From: JAOUEA01 sp035550775
GTDB taxonomy: Bacteria > Actinomycetota > UBA4738 > HRBIN12
Reading direction: 5' to 3'
NCBI GenBank assembly: GCA_035550775.1
Contig: DASZOO010000160.1
Coordinates: 1 to 43,802 of the forward strand
DNA: 43,802 bases
Shown here: positions 16,101 to 24,062 of the stretch, one piece after another
Layout: each line of letters begins with the position of its first letter
How positions within the stretch are numbered: position 1 is the stretch's first letter
Notes under the pieces: generated by a model
The model's input: the letters and a program-made list of their open reading frames with translations, nothing else
Told to the model about the DNA's origin: nothing
Databases searched by the model: none
Program-made: the position numbers and the translations under genes

Positions 16101-16114
16101 GGTCTGCGACGATG
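16098..16114. promoter_or_regulatory. Compact divergent start region of hydrolase and oxidoreductase
   Basis: The start codons GTG (minus, 16098-16100) and ATG (plus, 16112-16114) are 11 bp apart. CACGGT (plus, 16098-16103) is 8 bp before the plus ATG and CATCGT (minus, 16109-16114) is 8 bp before the minus GTG. Both are CANNNT, one mismatch from TANNNT, and each overlaps the opposite start codon. Tentative. Confidence 0.35.
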
Positions 16115-17074
16115 CCAGCCGTGAGCGAGGAGCGACAACCGGGGCCTCGTGGCACGGGGTTCGCGCTGCGCGACCCGTGGCCGTGGTCGACGTTCGCGGA
16201 CCTGGCCCGCGACGGGGAGGCGCTCGGATACTCGGCGTTGTTCTTGCCCGAGATCGCGGGTCGAGATGTTTTCGCTGCGCTCACCGGGCTCGCCGGCGAG
16301 ACGGAACGCATCTCGCTGGGCACCGGGGTGGTGCCGATCACCTCGCGACGCTCGGCCACGATCGCGATGGCCGCATCGACCGTGCACGAGCGCTCCTCGG
16401 GGCGGTTGGTCCTCGGGCTCGGAACCGGCGCTCCCCGCCGGGGCGCTCTGGCCGCGCTCGAGGCCGCGGTCGGGGAGGTTCGAGGCGCGGTCGACCGTGC
16501 GATGGCGAGCCCTCCTGCCGGCGACGGCGTGCTCGCGCTCGGATCACCGATCCCGATCTGGATCGCGGCCCTGGGCCCGAAGGCCGTGCGGCTGGCCGGC
16601 CGGATCGCCGACGGGGTGCTGCTGAACTGGTGCTCTCCCGAGCGTGTCGCGCAGGCGAGGGATCAGCTCGCGGAGGGCGCGGCCGATGCGGGCCGCGATC
16701 CAACGTCGATCGTCGTGGGGGCGTACGTGCGGGCGGCGATCGGCGAGGACGTTCCAACGGGTGCCGGCGAGGACGTTCCCGCGGGTGCCGGCGAGGGCGT
16801 GCTCACGGGGCCCGGCGGGGCGCTGGCTCGTGCGGCGAGCGGATACGCTGCCTTGCCCGCCTACCGGCGGCAGTTCGACGCCATGGGTCTCACCGACGCC
16901 GACTCGATCGTCAGCGCGGTGTGCCTCCGCGGCGGTTCCGACCGAGCGCGCGAACGCCTCGCCGCCTACGTCGACGCCGGATGCGATCTGCCGGTCGTCT
17001 ATCCCGTGCCCTTCGGGGCCGACCCGGCCGGATCCGTCCTGCGCACCCTGCGTGCCCTTGCCCCCGCCGTGTGA
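16112..17074 (+). CDS. Luciferase-like, probably F420-dependent oxidoreductase
   Basis: A 320-residue TIM-barrel protein of the luciferase-like monooxygenase (LLM) superfamily. Seen: GFALRDPWPWSTFADLARDGEALGYSALFLPE at the N-terminus, ERISLGTGVVPITSRRSA (barrel strand with the cofactor-binding turn), RLVLGLGTGAPRR, and IPIWIAALGPKAVRLAGRIADGVLLNW. Such proteins usually use F420H2 or FMN to reduce or oxidise small organic substrates; the substrate is unknown. An FrhB-like F420-linked protein lies at 22804, supporting F420 in this organism. Residues 211-234 are three tandem copies of an eight-residue Gly/Glu-rich unit, an odd insertion. An alternative GTG start lies at 16121. Confidence 0.82.
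   Translation: MPAVSEERQPGPRGTGFALRDPWPWSTFADLARDGEALGYSALFLPEIAGRDVFAALTGLAGETERISLGTGVVPITSRRSATIAMAASTVHERSSGRLVLGLGTGAPRRGALAALEAAVGEVRGAVDRAMASPPAGDGVLALGSPIPIWIAALGPKAVRLAGRIADGVLLNWCSPERVAQARDQLAEGAADAGRDPTSIVVGAYVRAAIGEDVPTGAGEDVPAGAGEGVLTGPGGALARAASGYAALPAYRRQFDAMGLTDADSIVSAVCLRGGSDRARERLAAYVDAGCDLPVVYPVPFGADPAGSVLRTLRALAPAV
16742..16813 (+). repeat. Three tandem 24-bp units inside the LLM gene
   Basis: Three in-frame 24-bp units encode GEDVPTGA, GEDVPAGA and GEGVLTGP. The first two differ at only two bases, the third is more diverged. This looks like recent slippage or duplication in a surface loop. Confidence 0.75.
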
Positions 17075-17083
17075 GCCGCCCGG

Positions 17084-17111
17084 TTGCACGGAGCCGATGG
17101 ACGCGTACACT
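17084..17111 (+). promoter_or_regulatory. Promoter of the 7Fe ferredoxin gene
   Basis: TTGCAC (17084-17089), a 16-bp spacer and TACACT (17106-17111). It gives a ~35-nt leader with the ribosome site GTGGAAAAGGGG before the ATG at 17153. Among the clearest housekeeping promoters in the window. Confidence 0.65.
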
Positions 17112-17152
17112 GGGGTTTGCAAGGCAGACACGGTGGAAAAGGGGTTTATGCC

Positions 17153-17479
17153 ATGACCTACACGATCGCGGAGCCCTGCATCGACGTGAAGGACCGCGCC
17201 TGCGTCGACGAGTGTCCCGTCGACTGCATCTACGAAGGCCCTCGCATGCTCTACATCCAGCCCGACGAATGCGTCGACTGCGGAGCCTGCGAGCCGGCGT
17301 GCCCCGTGACGGCGATCTTCTACGAGGACGACGTGCCCGGGGAGTGGAAGCAGTTCACCCCGATCAACGCGGAGTTCTTCAACGACGACGTCAGCGGCCT
17401 CGGCTCGCCCGGGGGCGCCGCACAGGTCGGTCCGGCGGCCGTCGATCACCCGGTGGTGGCCGGCTGGCAAGCCATCTAG
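17153..17479 (+). CDS. fdxA: 7Fe ferredoxin (3Fe-4S/4Fe-4S)
   Basis: A 108-residue soluble ferredoxin. The cluster-binding part reads CIDVKDRACVDECPVDCIYEG, then CVDCGACEPACPVTAIF, closely matching mycobacterial/actinobacterial 7Fe FdxA: the first motif is irregular (3Fe-4S type) and the second is a CxxCxxC...CP 4Fe-4S motif. WKQFTPINAEFF is the usual C-terminal continuation. It carries low-potential electrons to enzymes such as cytochromes P450 or other oxidoreductases. The ATG at 17153 is set by homology and by the ribosome site. The gene has its own strong promoter and is monocistronic by layout. Confidence 0.92.
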   Translation: MTYTIAEPCIDVKDRACVDECPVDCIYEGPRMLYIQPDECVDCGACEPACPVTAIFYEDDVPGEWKQFTPINAEFFNDDVSGLGSPGGAAQVGPAAVDHPVVAGWQAI

Positions 17480-17611
17480 GCTCTTCCATCTGCTCACGAG
17501 GCTCCGGGCTTGCCCCGGGGTATCCGTGTCCGTGTGAAGAGCGAGGAAGGCTCGTTTCCCCATGGCGGCTCGGCGTGACAGGATGAGCACGCCGACCGAA
17601 GACGGGGTGAG

Positions 17612-19699
17612 ATGATCGGACGGAGACGCTTGCCGGCGACTGCCCGTAGAGCCGTCGTTGCGCTCCTGCTCGCGCTGTTCGTGGGTGCCGCCGCCGTCAC
17701 GGCTCCCGCTTCGACGGTCGCCACCACGGCAGCGGAACCATCACTTCCGGCGCCCGAGGTACCCGGAGACGTCGCGCGGGCCCTGCTCGGCCGGCCGGGC
17801 ACCACGATCCGCGCCGTGGGCAGATCCAGGGTCGAGGTCGTGAGCGTGCCGCGGACCATGCGTGACGAGGGGACACCCGACCGGGTCTATCGCGTGACGA
17901 TCGCCGGCCGGTTCGCGCCCCGGGCCTTGCCGTACGTCGTCACCGCCGACGGACGTCCCGTCGCGACCGCGGCGCCGGCGCCCGACCTCCGGTCGGTGGT
18001 CGCCCTGACGAGGGACGACGCCGTCGTCTCTTCGACCTTGGGGCTGACCTACGGCGGGCTGCCGGCGAGTGAGTCGCCCGCGTCGGCGTTCCGAGCATCT
18101 CCGGCCGGGCGCCCGCGGCCGCTCCCGTCGCCGGGCCCCTACGACGTCGCCCGAGCCCGCTACGACTTCGGCGATCGGGTGTTCCAGCCCGCCGGCCTCG
18201 GCGCGAAGGTCGAGGTGAGGGCGAACGTGCACTTCCCGAAGGGACTGCCGGACGGCCCGTATCCGATCGTGCTGTTCATGCACGGGAATCACTCGACCTG
18301 CTACCGCGCCTCGCGTGCCCGGTTCGAGTGGCCGTGTCGACGGGGGTGGCGGCCGATCCCCAGCTTCGAGGGGTACGACTACGCCGCGTCGCGGCTCGCG
18401 AGCTACGGCTACGTCGTGGTGTCGGTGAGCGCGAACGGGGTGAACGTGTTCGGCGATCGTCTCGCGGACACCGGCATGCGTCAGCGTGGCGAGCTGCTCG
18501 AGCACCACCTCGATCGATGGCAGACGTGGTCGACGGTGGGCGCGGCTCCCTTCGGCGAGCGATTCGTCGGCCAGGTCGACATGACGAGCATCGGCACGAT
18601 GGGCCACTCCCGCGGGGGTGAAGGCGTGGTGTGGCACGTGATCGTCGACCGGAAACGGGACGACCCCTACGGGATCGACGCCGTGCTGCCGCTGGCCCCG
18701 GTCGACTTCACGAGGGTGACGGTGAACCGGGTCGCGCTGGCGGTCGTGCTGCCCTACTGCGACGGAGACGTCTTCGACCTCCAGGGCGTGCACTTCTTCG
18801 ATGATGCCCGCTATCGAGTGCCGGGCGACCCCACGCCCAAGCACACGCTCACCCTGTTCGGGGCGAACCACAACTTCTTCAACACCGTATGGACGCCCTC
18901 CAAGGGGTTCCCCGGCTCGTTCGACGACACGTTCGGGCGGTGTGACGGTCGGCTCACGCCCGGCCAGCAGCGCCGGGTGGGCGCCGCGTACATCGTGTCG
19001 TACTTCCGCCGCTACCTGGGCGGGGAAGTCGCCCTCGACCCCGTGTGGACGGGAGCCGCGGTGCCGGGGCGCATCGATCCTTCCCAGGCGCTGATGGCCT
19101 ACCTCGCTCCCGACCTGCCGGCGCGCAGGCTCGACGTCGACCGGTTCACCGACCGGCGGTCGATCGTGCGAACCGAGGCGGGCGACCCCGTCACGACCTC
19201 GGACCTGTCGCTGCTGGCCTGGTGCGCGAACACGTTCGAGGTCCCCTGCGTGCCGGGCGACCTGTCGTTCACCGACGTGCACCTACCGGGGCTGTCGAGG
19301 GGGGTGTTCGGATGGGACGGCTCGGCAGGCGAGGTCCGGTTCGACCTCGGTGGGGGTGTCGACGTGCGAGGATTCGACGCCCTGCAGTTCCGCACGGCCC
19401 TCAATCCCGGGTACCGCGCCAATGCCGGCGTGGCGAACCAGGATCTGAGCGTCTCGCTCATCGACGGGAGCGGTGATCGGGTCGCGGTCGCGGCAGCCGA
19501 GGTCGGCAACGACGCGTTGCGATACCCGAAGGGCCTGCGTCGGTTCACCGGGCACGTGATCCTGCAACAGCTCCGATTCCCGATCGAGAACTTCGACGCC
19601 CTCGACCTCTCCGACGTTCGCGAGATCGTGATCTCGTTCGATCGGGTGGAGCAAGGCGTGATCGACGTCGCGGATCTCTCCTTCAGCGCCGGGGCCTGA
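17612..19699 (+). CDS. Large secreted alpha/beta-hydrolase with C-terminal beta-rich domain
   Basis: A 695-residue exported protein. The signal peptide has a basic start (MIGRRRLPATARR), a hydrophobic core VVALLLALFVGAAAV and a probable cleavage near residues 33-40. The hydrolase core runs from about 200 to 480: VLFMHGNHSTC (oxyanion region), TMGHSRGGEG (nucleophile Ser) and LFGANHNFFNT (candidate His). The last ~130 residues, from about VRFDLGGGVDVRGFDALQFR, look like a beta-sandwich of the carbohydrate-binding/CIA30 kind. Related secreted esterases act on esters or polyesters; no substrate can be read here. Ribosome site GACGGGGTGAG precedes the ATG. Its end overlaps the convergent kinase gene by 17 bp. 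Confidence 0.72.
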   Translation: MIGRRRLPATARRAVVALLLALFVGAAAVTAPASTVATTAAEPSLPAPEVPGDVARALLGRPGTTIRAVGRSRVEVVSVPRTMRDEGTPDRVYRVTIAGRFAPRALPYVVTADGRPVATAAPAPDLRSVVALTRDDAVVSSTLGLTYGGLPASESPASAFRASPAGRPRPLPSPGPYDVARARYDFGDRVFQPAGLGAKVEVRANVHFPKGLPDGPYPIVLFMHGNHSTCYRASRARFEWPCRRGWRPIPSFEGYDYAASRLASYGYVVVSVSANGVNVFGDRLADTGMRQRGELLEHHLDRWQTWSTVGAAPFGERFVGQVDMTSIGTMGHSRGGEGVVWHVIVDRKRDDPYGIDAVLPLAPVDFTRVTVNRVALAVVLPYCDGDVFDLQGVHFFDDARYRVPGDPTPKHTLTLFGANHNFFNTVWTPSKGFPGSFDDTFGRCDGRLTPGQQRRVGAAYIVSYFRRYLGGEVALDPVWTGAAVPGRIDPSQALMAYLAPDLPARRLDVDRFTDRRSIVRTEAGDPVTTSDLSLLAWCANTFEVPCVPGDLSFTDVHLPGLSRGVFGWDGSAGEVRFDLGGGVDVRGFDALQFRTALNPGYRANAGVANQDLSVSLIDGSGDRVAVAAAEVGNDALRYPKGLRRFTGHVILQQLRFPIENFDALDLSDVREIVISFDRVEQGVIDVADLSFSAGA

Positions 19700-22691
19700 G
19701 GGCCTCCGTGCCTCCGGCCGTCCGACGAGGTCCCTCACGTCCTGGGGGGCCGTCCTCGGGTGGGAGCAGGCCGAGCGAGCCCCGTCCCCGATCGCCGGCC
19801 GGAGGCGGCGGCTCGCTCGTGGCCGGCTCGGACGGCAGGAAGACGCGGAACGAAGCCCCGCCTCCGTGCCGTTCCTCCACCCAGGCCCGGCCCCCCTGCA
19901 GCTCGGCGAACCGTCGCACGAGGGTCAGCCCCACACCGACGCCGGGGGAGTGGCGAGGGGCGTCGGGTCCTTGGCGGAACGGTTCGAAGACCGATTCCCG
20001 CAGCTCAGGGGGAACGCCAGGGCCTTCGTCCTCGACGGCGATCACGACCCCGGCCGGGTCGGCGTGCACCCGGACCCACACGTTGGACGTCGCCGGTGCG
20101 TGACGCACGGCATTGGCGAGCAGGTTCTCGACGATCCGCTCGACCTTGGCGGCATCGACCGGTTGGATCACCGGCGCCAGCTCGGCGACGAGGCGGTCGG
20201 GCGGCACGAGGTCGGATTCCTCCGCCACTCGCCCGACGAGCGCTCCCACGTCGGTCTCTTCGAGCTGAGGCGTGACGATGCCGCGGGCGAGCCGATCCAT
20301 GTCCAAGAGGTTCGTCACGAGACGCTCGAGGCGGCGAGCGTTCGCAGCGATACGGCCGGCCAGGTCGCGCGCGTCGGCCTCGTCGAGGTGGACATCGCGA
20401 CGCTCGAGGGTGATCGCGAGACCGAGGATCGCGGCGAGCGGGGTGCGCAGGTCATGCGAGACGGCTTGCAGGAACGTGTTCTTCATCTCGTCGAGCGAGC
20501 GCAGTCGACGGGCGGCCTCTCGCTCGACGTCCAACGCCCGCTCCAGGTGCGCTTGCGCATCCCTCCGCTCGGTCACGTCCAGCAGGAACCCCTGCCAGTA
20601 CGGCGGCTTCCCCGGAAGCTCGACGAGCCGGGCCTCGTCCTGCACCCACACGATGCGGCCGTCCTTGGCGATCATGCGGTACTCCATCGAGAAGTGCGCA
20701 TCGCCCCCGATGTTGCTGCGCGCGTCGGCGTCGAGCACGCGTTCGCGATCGTCAGGGTGGACGATCGAACGCCAGAGGGTCGGATCGGCCTGGATGTCCT
20801 CGAGGGTGTACCCGACCAGGTCCGTGTTGCCCGGAGCGATGTAGGTGGTCCGCGACACGGTCGGATCGTCGAGAGCGATCTCCTGCGTATAGAAGATCGC
20901 CTCGTTCTGTTCGACGATCGTGCGGAACGTCAGCTCCGCCTCGCGGAGCTGCTCCTCGGCCTGCTTGCGCTCGGTGATGTCGACCAGGAACCCTTGCCAG
21001 AACCCCTCGCCGTCGGGCTCGGGTACGAACGTGGCCTCGTCGTGCACCCAGACCCAGTGACCGTCGGCATGCCGGAAGCGGTAGTCGAGCGCGTACAGCT
21101 CCTTCGTCTCGTTGGACCGATCGTCGGCCTCGTACACGCGGGCGCGGTCCTCTGGGTGCACGCCGTCCCGCCAGAACCCCGACGTCCAGGTCCACTCCTC
21201 GGGGGTGTACCCGAAGAGGTCGTGGACCTGAGGGCTGATGTAGAACTTGGCCGGATCCCCTTCGGGAGACTCTCGGTACACGACGGCGGGGATGTGCTCG
21301 ATCAGCGCTCGGTACCGTTGCTCCGCCTGCCGGAGCCGCTCCTCCGCGTTCCGGCGTTCCGTGATGTCGAGCAGCACCCCTTGCCAATAGAGCGGGGTTC
21401 CGTCCCCGCCGTGCACGATCACGGACTCGTCGTGGATCCAGACCACGCGGCCGTCGGCGGCCACCATCCGATAGACCTGCCGGTAGGGCTCGCCCGTGTC
21501 GTTGGTGCGGGCGCTCTCGGCCATCACGTCGTCGACGTCGTCGGGGTGGAGCACCTCCTGCCAGAACCCCGGCCGCCCCCACGCCTCGAGCGGATAGCCG
21601 AGCATGGGCTCGATCTGCGGGCTCAGATAGGCGATCACGGAGCCGGGGTCGTACTCGTCGACGAGCGACTCGGTGTAGGTGACCGCGGGCGTCCGCTCCA
21701 CCAGCAGCCGGAACCGCTCCTCGGCCTGCCGAACGTGCTCCTGGGCACGCATCCGTTCGGTGATGTCGATCATGAACCCGAGGAAGTAGTCGAGCTCACC
21801 GTCGTCGCGGAACACGGGGGTCGACGTGTCGTGGATCCAACGATAGGTGTCGTCGGCGGCCCGCATCCGGTACACCTCGTCGAACGTCGAGACGTCGGAG
21901 GCCTCGAGCACGCCGGAGGACTCGAGACGCTGCAGATCCTCGGGGTGGATCAGGGTGAACCAGAAGCTCGCGTCGTCGAGGAATCGCTCCGGTTCGTAGC
22001 CGAGCACCGTTCGGATCTGCGGGCTCACGAACTCCATGCGCACGTCGTCCGGGCCCGCGACCACGTCGGTGTAGGTGACCGCCGGGAGATGCTCGATCAC
22101 CTGGCGCCAGCGCCGATCGGCCGTGCGGAGCTCCACCTCGGCCCGCTGTCGGGCGACGGCCGCGCCGACCACGGTTGCGACGGCGCGCAGCGCGTCGAGC
22201 TCCGAGCTCCAGTCCCGCTCGCGTTCGCAGTCGTGGAAGCCGATCGCGCCCCACCACTCGTCACTGACGAAGACCGGATGCTCTGCGACCGACAGCACCC
22301 CGTGCGTGGCGAACCAGGATCGTTCGGCATCCGGGAGGTCGTCGACGCGAACCGCGATCGGCTCGCCGCGAGCGAGTATCGCCGCCCGGCGGCCGAGCGG
22401 ATCGTGCCACGGCGACGTCTCGAGGCAGACGTTCCCGTGCCGAGCGTGCGGGCCGGGTGCGCGCCACGAGTGTCGGATCGATCCGATCGCGCGCCCCTGG
22501 TCGTCGCCGCGGTTCTCGATCAGGTAGGCACAGGAGACCCCGGCGGCCGTTCCGATGCGCTCGAACGCGTCGTCCGCGGCCACTCGCCAGTCGGCACCCA
22601 GGAGCAGTCGCTCGGTCGCGAGCGCGACCGCCTCGAGCAAGGCACCCTGGTGCACGGCGGGATCCCTGGCCTCGCGGACCGCATCCACCAT
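19683..22691 (-). CDS. Sensor histidine kinase with GAF-like and four PAS/PAC domains
   Basis: A 1002-residue kinase without membrane segments. Residues ~20-180 form a GAF-like sensor. Four PAS/PAC units follow, each opening with a form of RYRALIEHIPAVVYRES, carrying a Y/P-rich SPQ...LGY segment, HPEDR, WVHDE, and closing WQGFLVDITER. The kinase core has HisKA AVSHDLRTPLAAILGL with phosphoacceptor His near 746 and an ATPase domain with ENLLANAVRHAP, DEGPGVP and GVGVGLTLVRRF. The C-terminal tail is Pro/Gly-rich and probably disordered. No response regulator is adjacent, so it is an orphan kinase here. The start at 22691 is favoured over an ATG 39 bp upstream because of the AGGAG ribosome site. 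Confidence 0.9.
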   Translation of the reverse strand: MVDAVREARDPAVHQGALLEAVALATERLLLGADWRVAADDAFERIGTAAGVSCAYLIENRGDDQGRAIGSIRHSWRAPGPHARHGNVCLETSPWHDPLGRRAAILARGEPIAVRVDDLPDAERSWFATHGVLSVAEHPVFVSDEWWGAIGFHDCERERDWSSELDALRAVATVVGAAVARQRAEVELRTADRRWRQVIEHLPAVTYTDVVAGPDDVRMEFVSPQIRTVLGYEPERFLDDASFWFTLIHPEDLQRLESSGVLEASDVSTFDEVYRMRAADDTYRWIHDTSTPVFRDDGELDYFLGFMIDITERMRAQEHVRQAEERFRLLVERTPAVTYTESLVDEYDPGSVIAYLSPQIEPMLGYPLEAWGRPGFWQEVLHPDDVDDVMAESARTNDTGEPYRQVYRMVAADGRVVWIHDESVIVHGGDGTPLYWQGVLLDITERRNAEERLRQAEQRYRALIEHIPAVVYRESPEGDPAKFYISPQVHDLFGYTPEEWTWTSGFWRDGVHPEDRARVYEADDRSNETKELYALDYRFRHADGHWVWVHDEATFVPEPDGEGFWQGFLVDITERKQAEEQLREAELTFRTIVEQNEAIFYTQEIALDDPTVSRTTYIAPGNTDLVGYTLEDIQADPTLWRSIVHPDDRERVLDADARSNIGGDAHFSMEYRMIAKDGRIVWVQDEARLVELPGKPPYWQGFLLDVTERRDAQAHLERALDVEREAARRLRSLDEMKNTFLQAVSHDLRTPLAAILGLAITLERRDVHLDEADARDLAGRIAANARRLERLVTNLLDMDRLARGIVTPQLEETDVGALVGRVAEESDLVPPDRLVAELAPVIQPVDAAKVERIVENLLANAVRHAPATSNVWVRVHADPAGVVIAVEDEGPGVPPELRESVFEPFRQGPDAPRHSPGVGVGLTLVRRFAELQGGRAWVEERHGGGASFRVFLPSEPATSEPPPPAGDRGRGSLGLLPPEDGPPGREGPRRTAGGTEALRPRR

Positions 22692-22731
22692 CTCGTCTCC
22701 TCGTCCGGAACCGGCCCGCGATGCACGCACG

Positions 22732-22760
22732 GACAGGCGCCCCTTCGGGGCCCACCTGTC
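22732..22760 (-). terminator. Strong hairpin between the FrhB-like gene and the kinase gene
   Basis: GACAGG (22732-22737) pairs with CCTGTC (22755-22760), and inside it GCCCC pairs with GGGGC around a 3-nt loop. It follows the FrhB-like stop by 44 bp and precedes the kinase start by 41 bp on the minus strand, so it could end the first transcript or structure the kinase leader. Confidence 0.5.
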
Positions 22761-22803
22761 GTGTATCGGCCGCAGCCGTCAGGGGTGTAGGCGTCGACCG
22801 GGC

Positions 22804-23934
22804 TCAGGCCGGGTCGGGGATCACACCGGGTGACCTTCCGGCGGAGGGCATCTCGCCGGGTGCCGGCCACCGCGCCCGTGACTTGGCCGCCAGCTTGAAC
22901 ATCAGCTCGACCGCCTTGGGGTCCTCCGACGCGGGCCTCGCCTCGACGACCCGATCGGCGACGGCCCGTTGCCAGATGTCGGCGCCACGGTCTGTCCGCA
23001 CGATCGTGAGCGTCCAGCCCTCCGACTGGCCCAGCCCTCCGAACGAGATGTCGGCGTGCTCGGCGGCGAAATCCGGACACCGCAGGCAGCCCGGCCGCGT
23101 GAACCGGTGTGCTTCCTTCAGCGAGTAGGCGAGCTCGTCACCATCATCGGTGTAGAAGAGCAGCCTGCCCTTCACGTTGACCCGGGCGAGATGCTGCAGG
23201 TCCAGGCCGAGCTCCCGCTGCGCGATCTCCCCCATGAGGCCCTCGTAGGTGAACGACTTCGAGCAGAGCAGGCCGAAGGTCCAGGCGATCTTCTTGCGCC
23301 ACTTGTTCACCCGGCGAGCCTCCATCGAGCCGGTGACGCTCGCCTGGCAGCTCATGCCGACGAGCGCCACGTTCGACAGCCCCATCTCCGCCGCCTGCAG
23401 CAGGGCGAGCGGGTTCGCCGAGTACGTGTACCGCGAGCCGGCGGTGTCCAGCACGCCGCGGGCATCGGTGACCACCGTCGGCTCTGCGTCCCACGGGCGG
23501 TCGTCGGAGAGCTTCGACGTGCAGGCCCCGTCGATCTGACCGGTTCGGAGCCCCCAGATCAACAGCGCGGAGACGACCCCTCCATCCTGGCCGCCCATGA
23601 GCGTCTCCGGATCGGCGGCCCGCGCCAGCACGATCTCGCGATGCTTGCCGATCACCTCGTCGGGGGTTCGAGCCATGCCGAACAGCGTCGTGTCGATCTC
23701 CGATTCCCAATCCCGGAAGCGCGGACACGCGAGCGTGCAGAGCGAGCAGCCCTTGTCGCCATGGGAGCAACGGTCCGGTCCCTCGTCCTGCAGCTGCACC
23801 GGGAGGTCGTCCTCGTAGCCGAGCACATGGAACGGGCAGGCGACGATGCACGCCGTGCAGCCGGTGCACAACCCGGTGGTGACGACCTCGTCGTACAGGT
23901 GCTTCCACTGCGTCTTGTCGGCCGGGGCGGGCAT
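22804..23934 (-). CDS. FrhB/FpoF-like coenzyme F420 oxidoreductase, beta-subunit family
   Basis: A 376-residue protein of the F420 hydrogenase/dehydrogenase beta-subunit family (flavin- and Fe-S-containing). The N-terminus carries two 4Fe-4S motifs, CTGCTACIVACP and CSHGDKGCSLCTLACP. The FrhB N- and C-terminal domains follow, with LMGGQDGGVVSALLIWGL, ALVGMSCQASV and RPGCLRCPDFAAEHADISFGG. Family members pass electrons between F420, ferredoxin and other carriers. No hydrogenase subunits are nearby, so it is stand-alone, possibly a ferredoxin:F420 oxidoreductase (inference). Of two nearby in-frame ATGs, 23934 is chosen because TATGCT lies 7 bp before it; the upstream ATG at 23946 lies within that box. 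Confidence 0.83.
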   Translation of the reverse strand: MPAPADKTQWKHLYDEVVTTGLCTGCTACIVACPFHVLGYEDDLPVQLQDEGPDRCSHGDKGCSLCTLACPRFRDWESEIDTTLFGMARTPDEVIGKHREIVLARAADPETLMGGQDGGVVSALLIWGLRTGQIDGACTSKLSDDRPWDAEPTVVTDARGVLDTAGSRYTYSANPLALLQAAEMGLSNVALVGMSCQASVTGSMEARRVNKWRKKIAWTFGLLCSKSFTYEGLMGEIAQRELGLDLQHLARVNVKGRLLFYTDDGDELAYSLKEAHRFTRPGCLRCPDFAAEHADISFGGLGQSEGWTLTIVRTDRGADIWQRAVADRVVEARPASEDPKAVELMFKLAAKSRARWPAPGEMPSAGRSPGVIPDPA

Positions 23935-23941
23935 CGGCTGC

Positions 23942-23947
23942 AGCATA
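23942..23947 (-). promoter_or_regulatory. -10 box of the FrhB-like gene (leaderless)
   Basis: TATGCT on the minus strand, 7 bp before the ATG at 23934. Confidence 0.55.
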
Positions 23948-23997
23948 GCGGAGCTCTTCGGAGCGCCCTCCGGACCGACGCGTCGCGCCGGCTGGGA

Positions 23998-24003
23998 TAG
24001 GCT
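23998..24003 (+). promoter_or_regulatory. Possible -10 box of the cupredoxin gene
   Basis: TAGGCT, about 59 bp before the ATG, fits a leadered transcript with the ribosome site CAGGGGGAACC. No clear -35 is seen. Confidence 0.35.
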
Positions 24004-24062
24004 CGTCAGGTGCCGGGCCACGACGGGCCCGGGGACCCACCCAGGCCTACTCAGGGGGAACC

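Noticed and set aside
17494..17533. A terminator after the ferredoxin gene
   Set aside because: The GGGC/GCCC pairing near 17507 has too short a loop and no extended stem or T-run.
19866..22790. A 974-codon plus-strand frame opposite the PAS kinase
   Set aside because: No motifs, skewed composition, and it mirrors a kinase whose PAS, HisKA and ATPase motifs are all intact.
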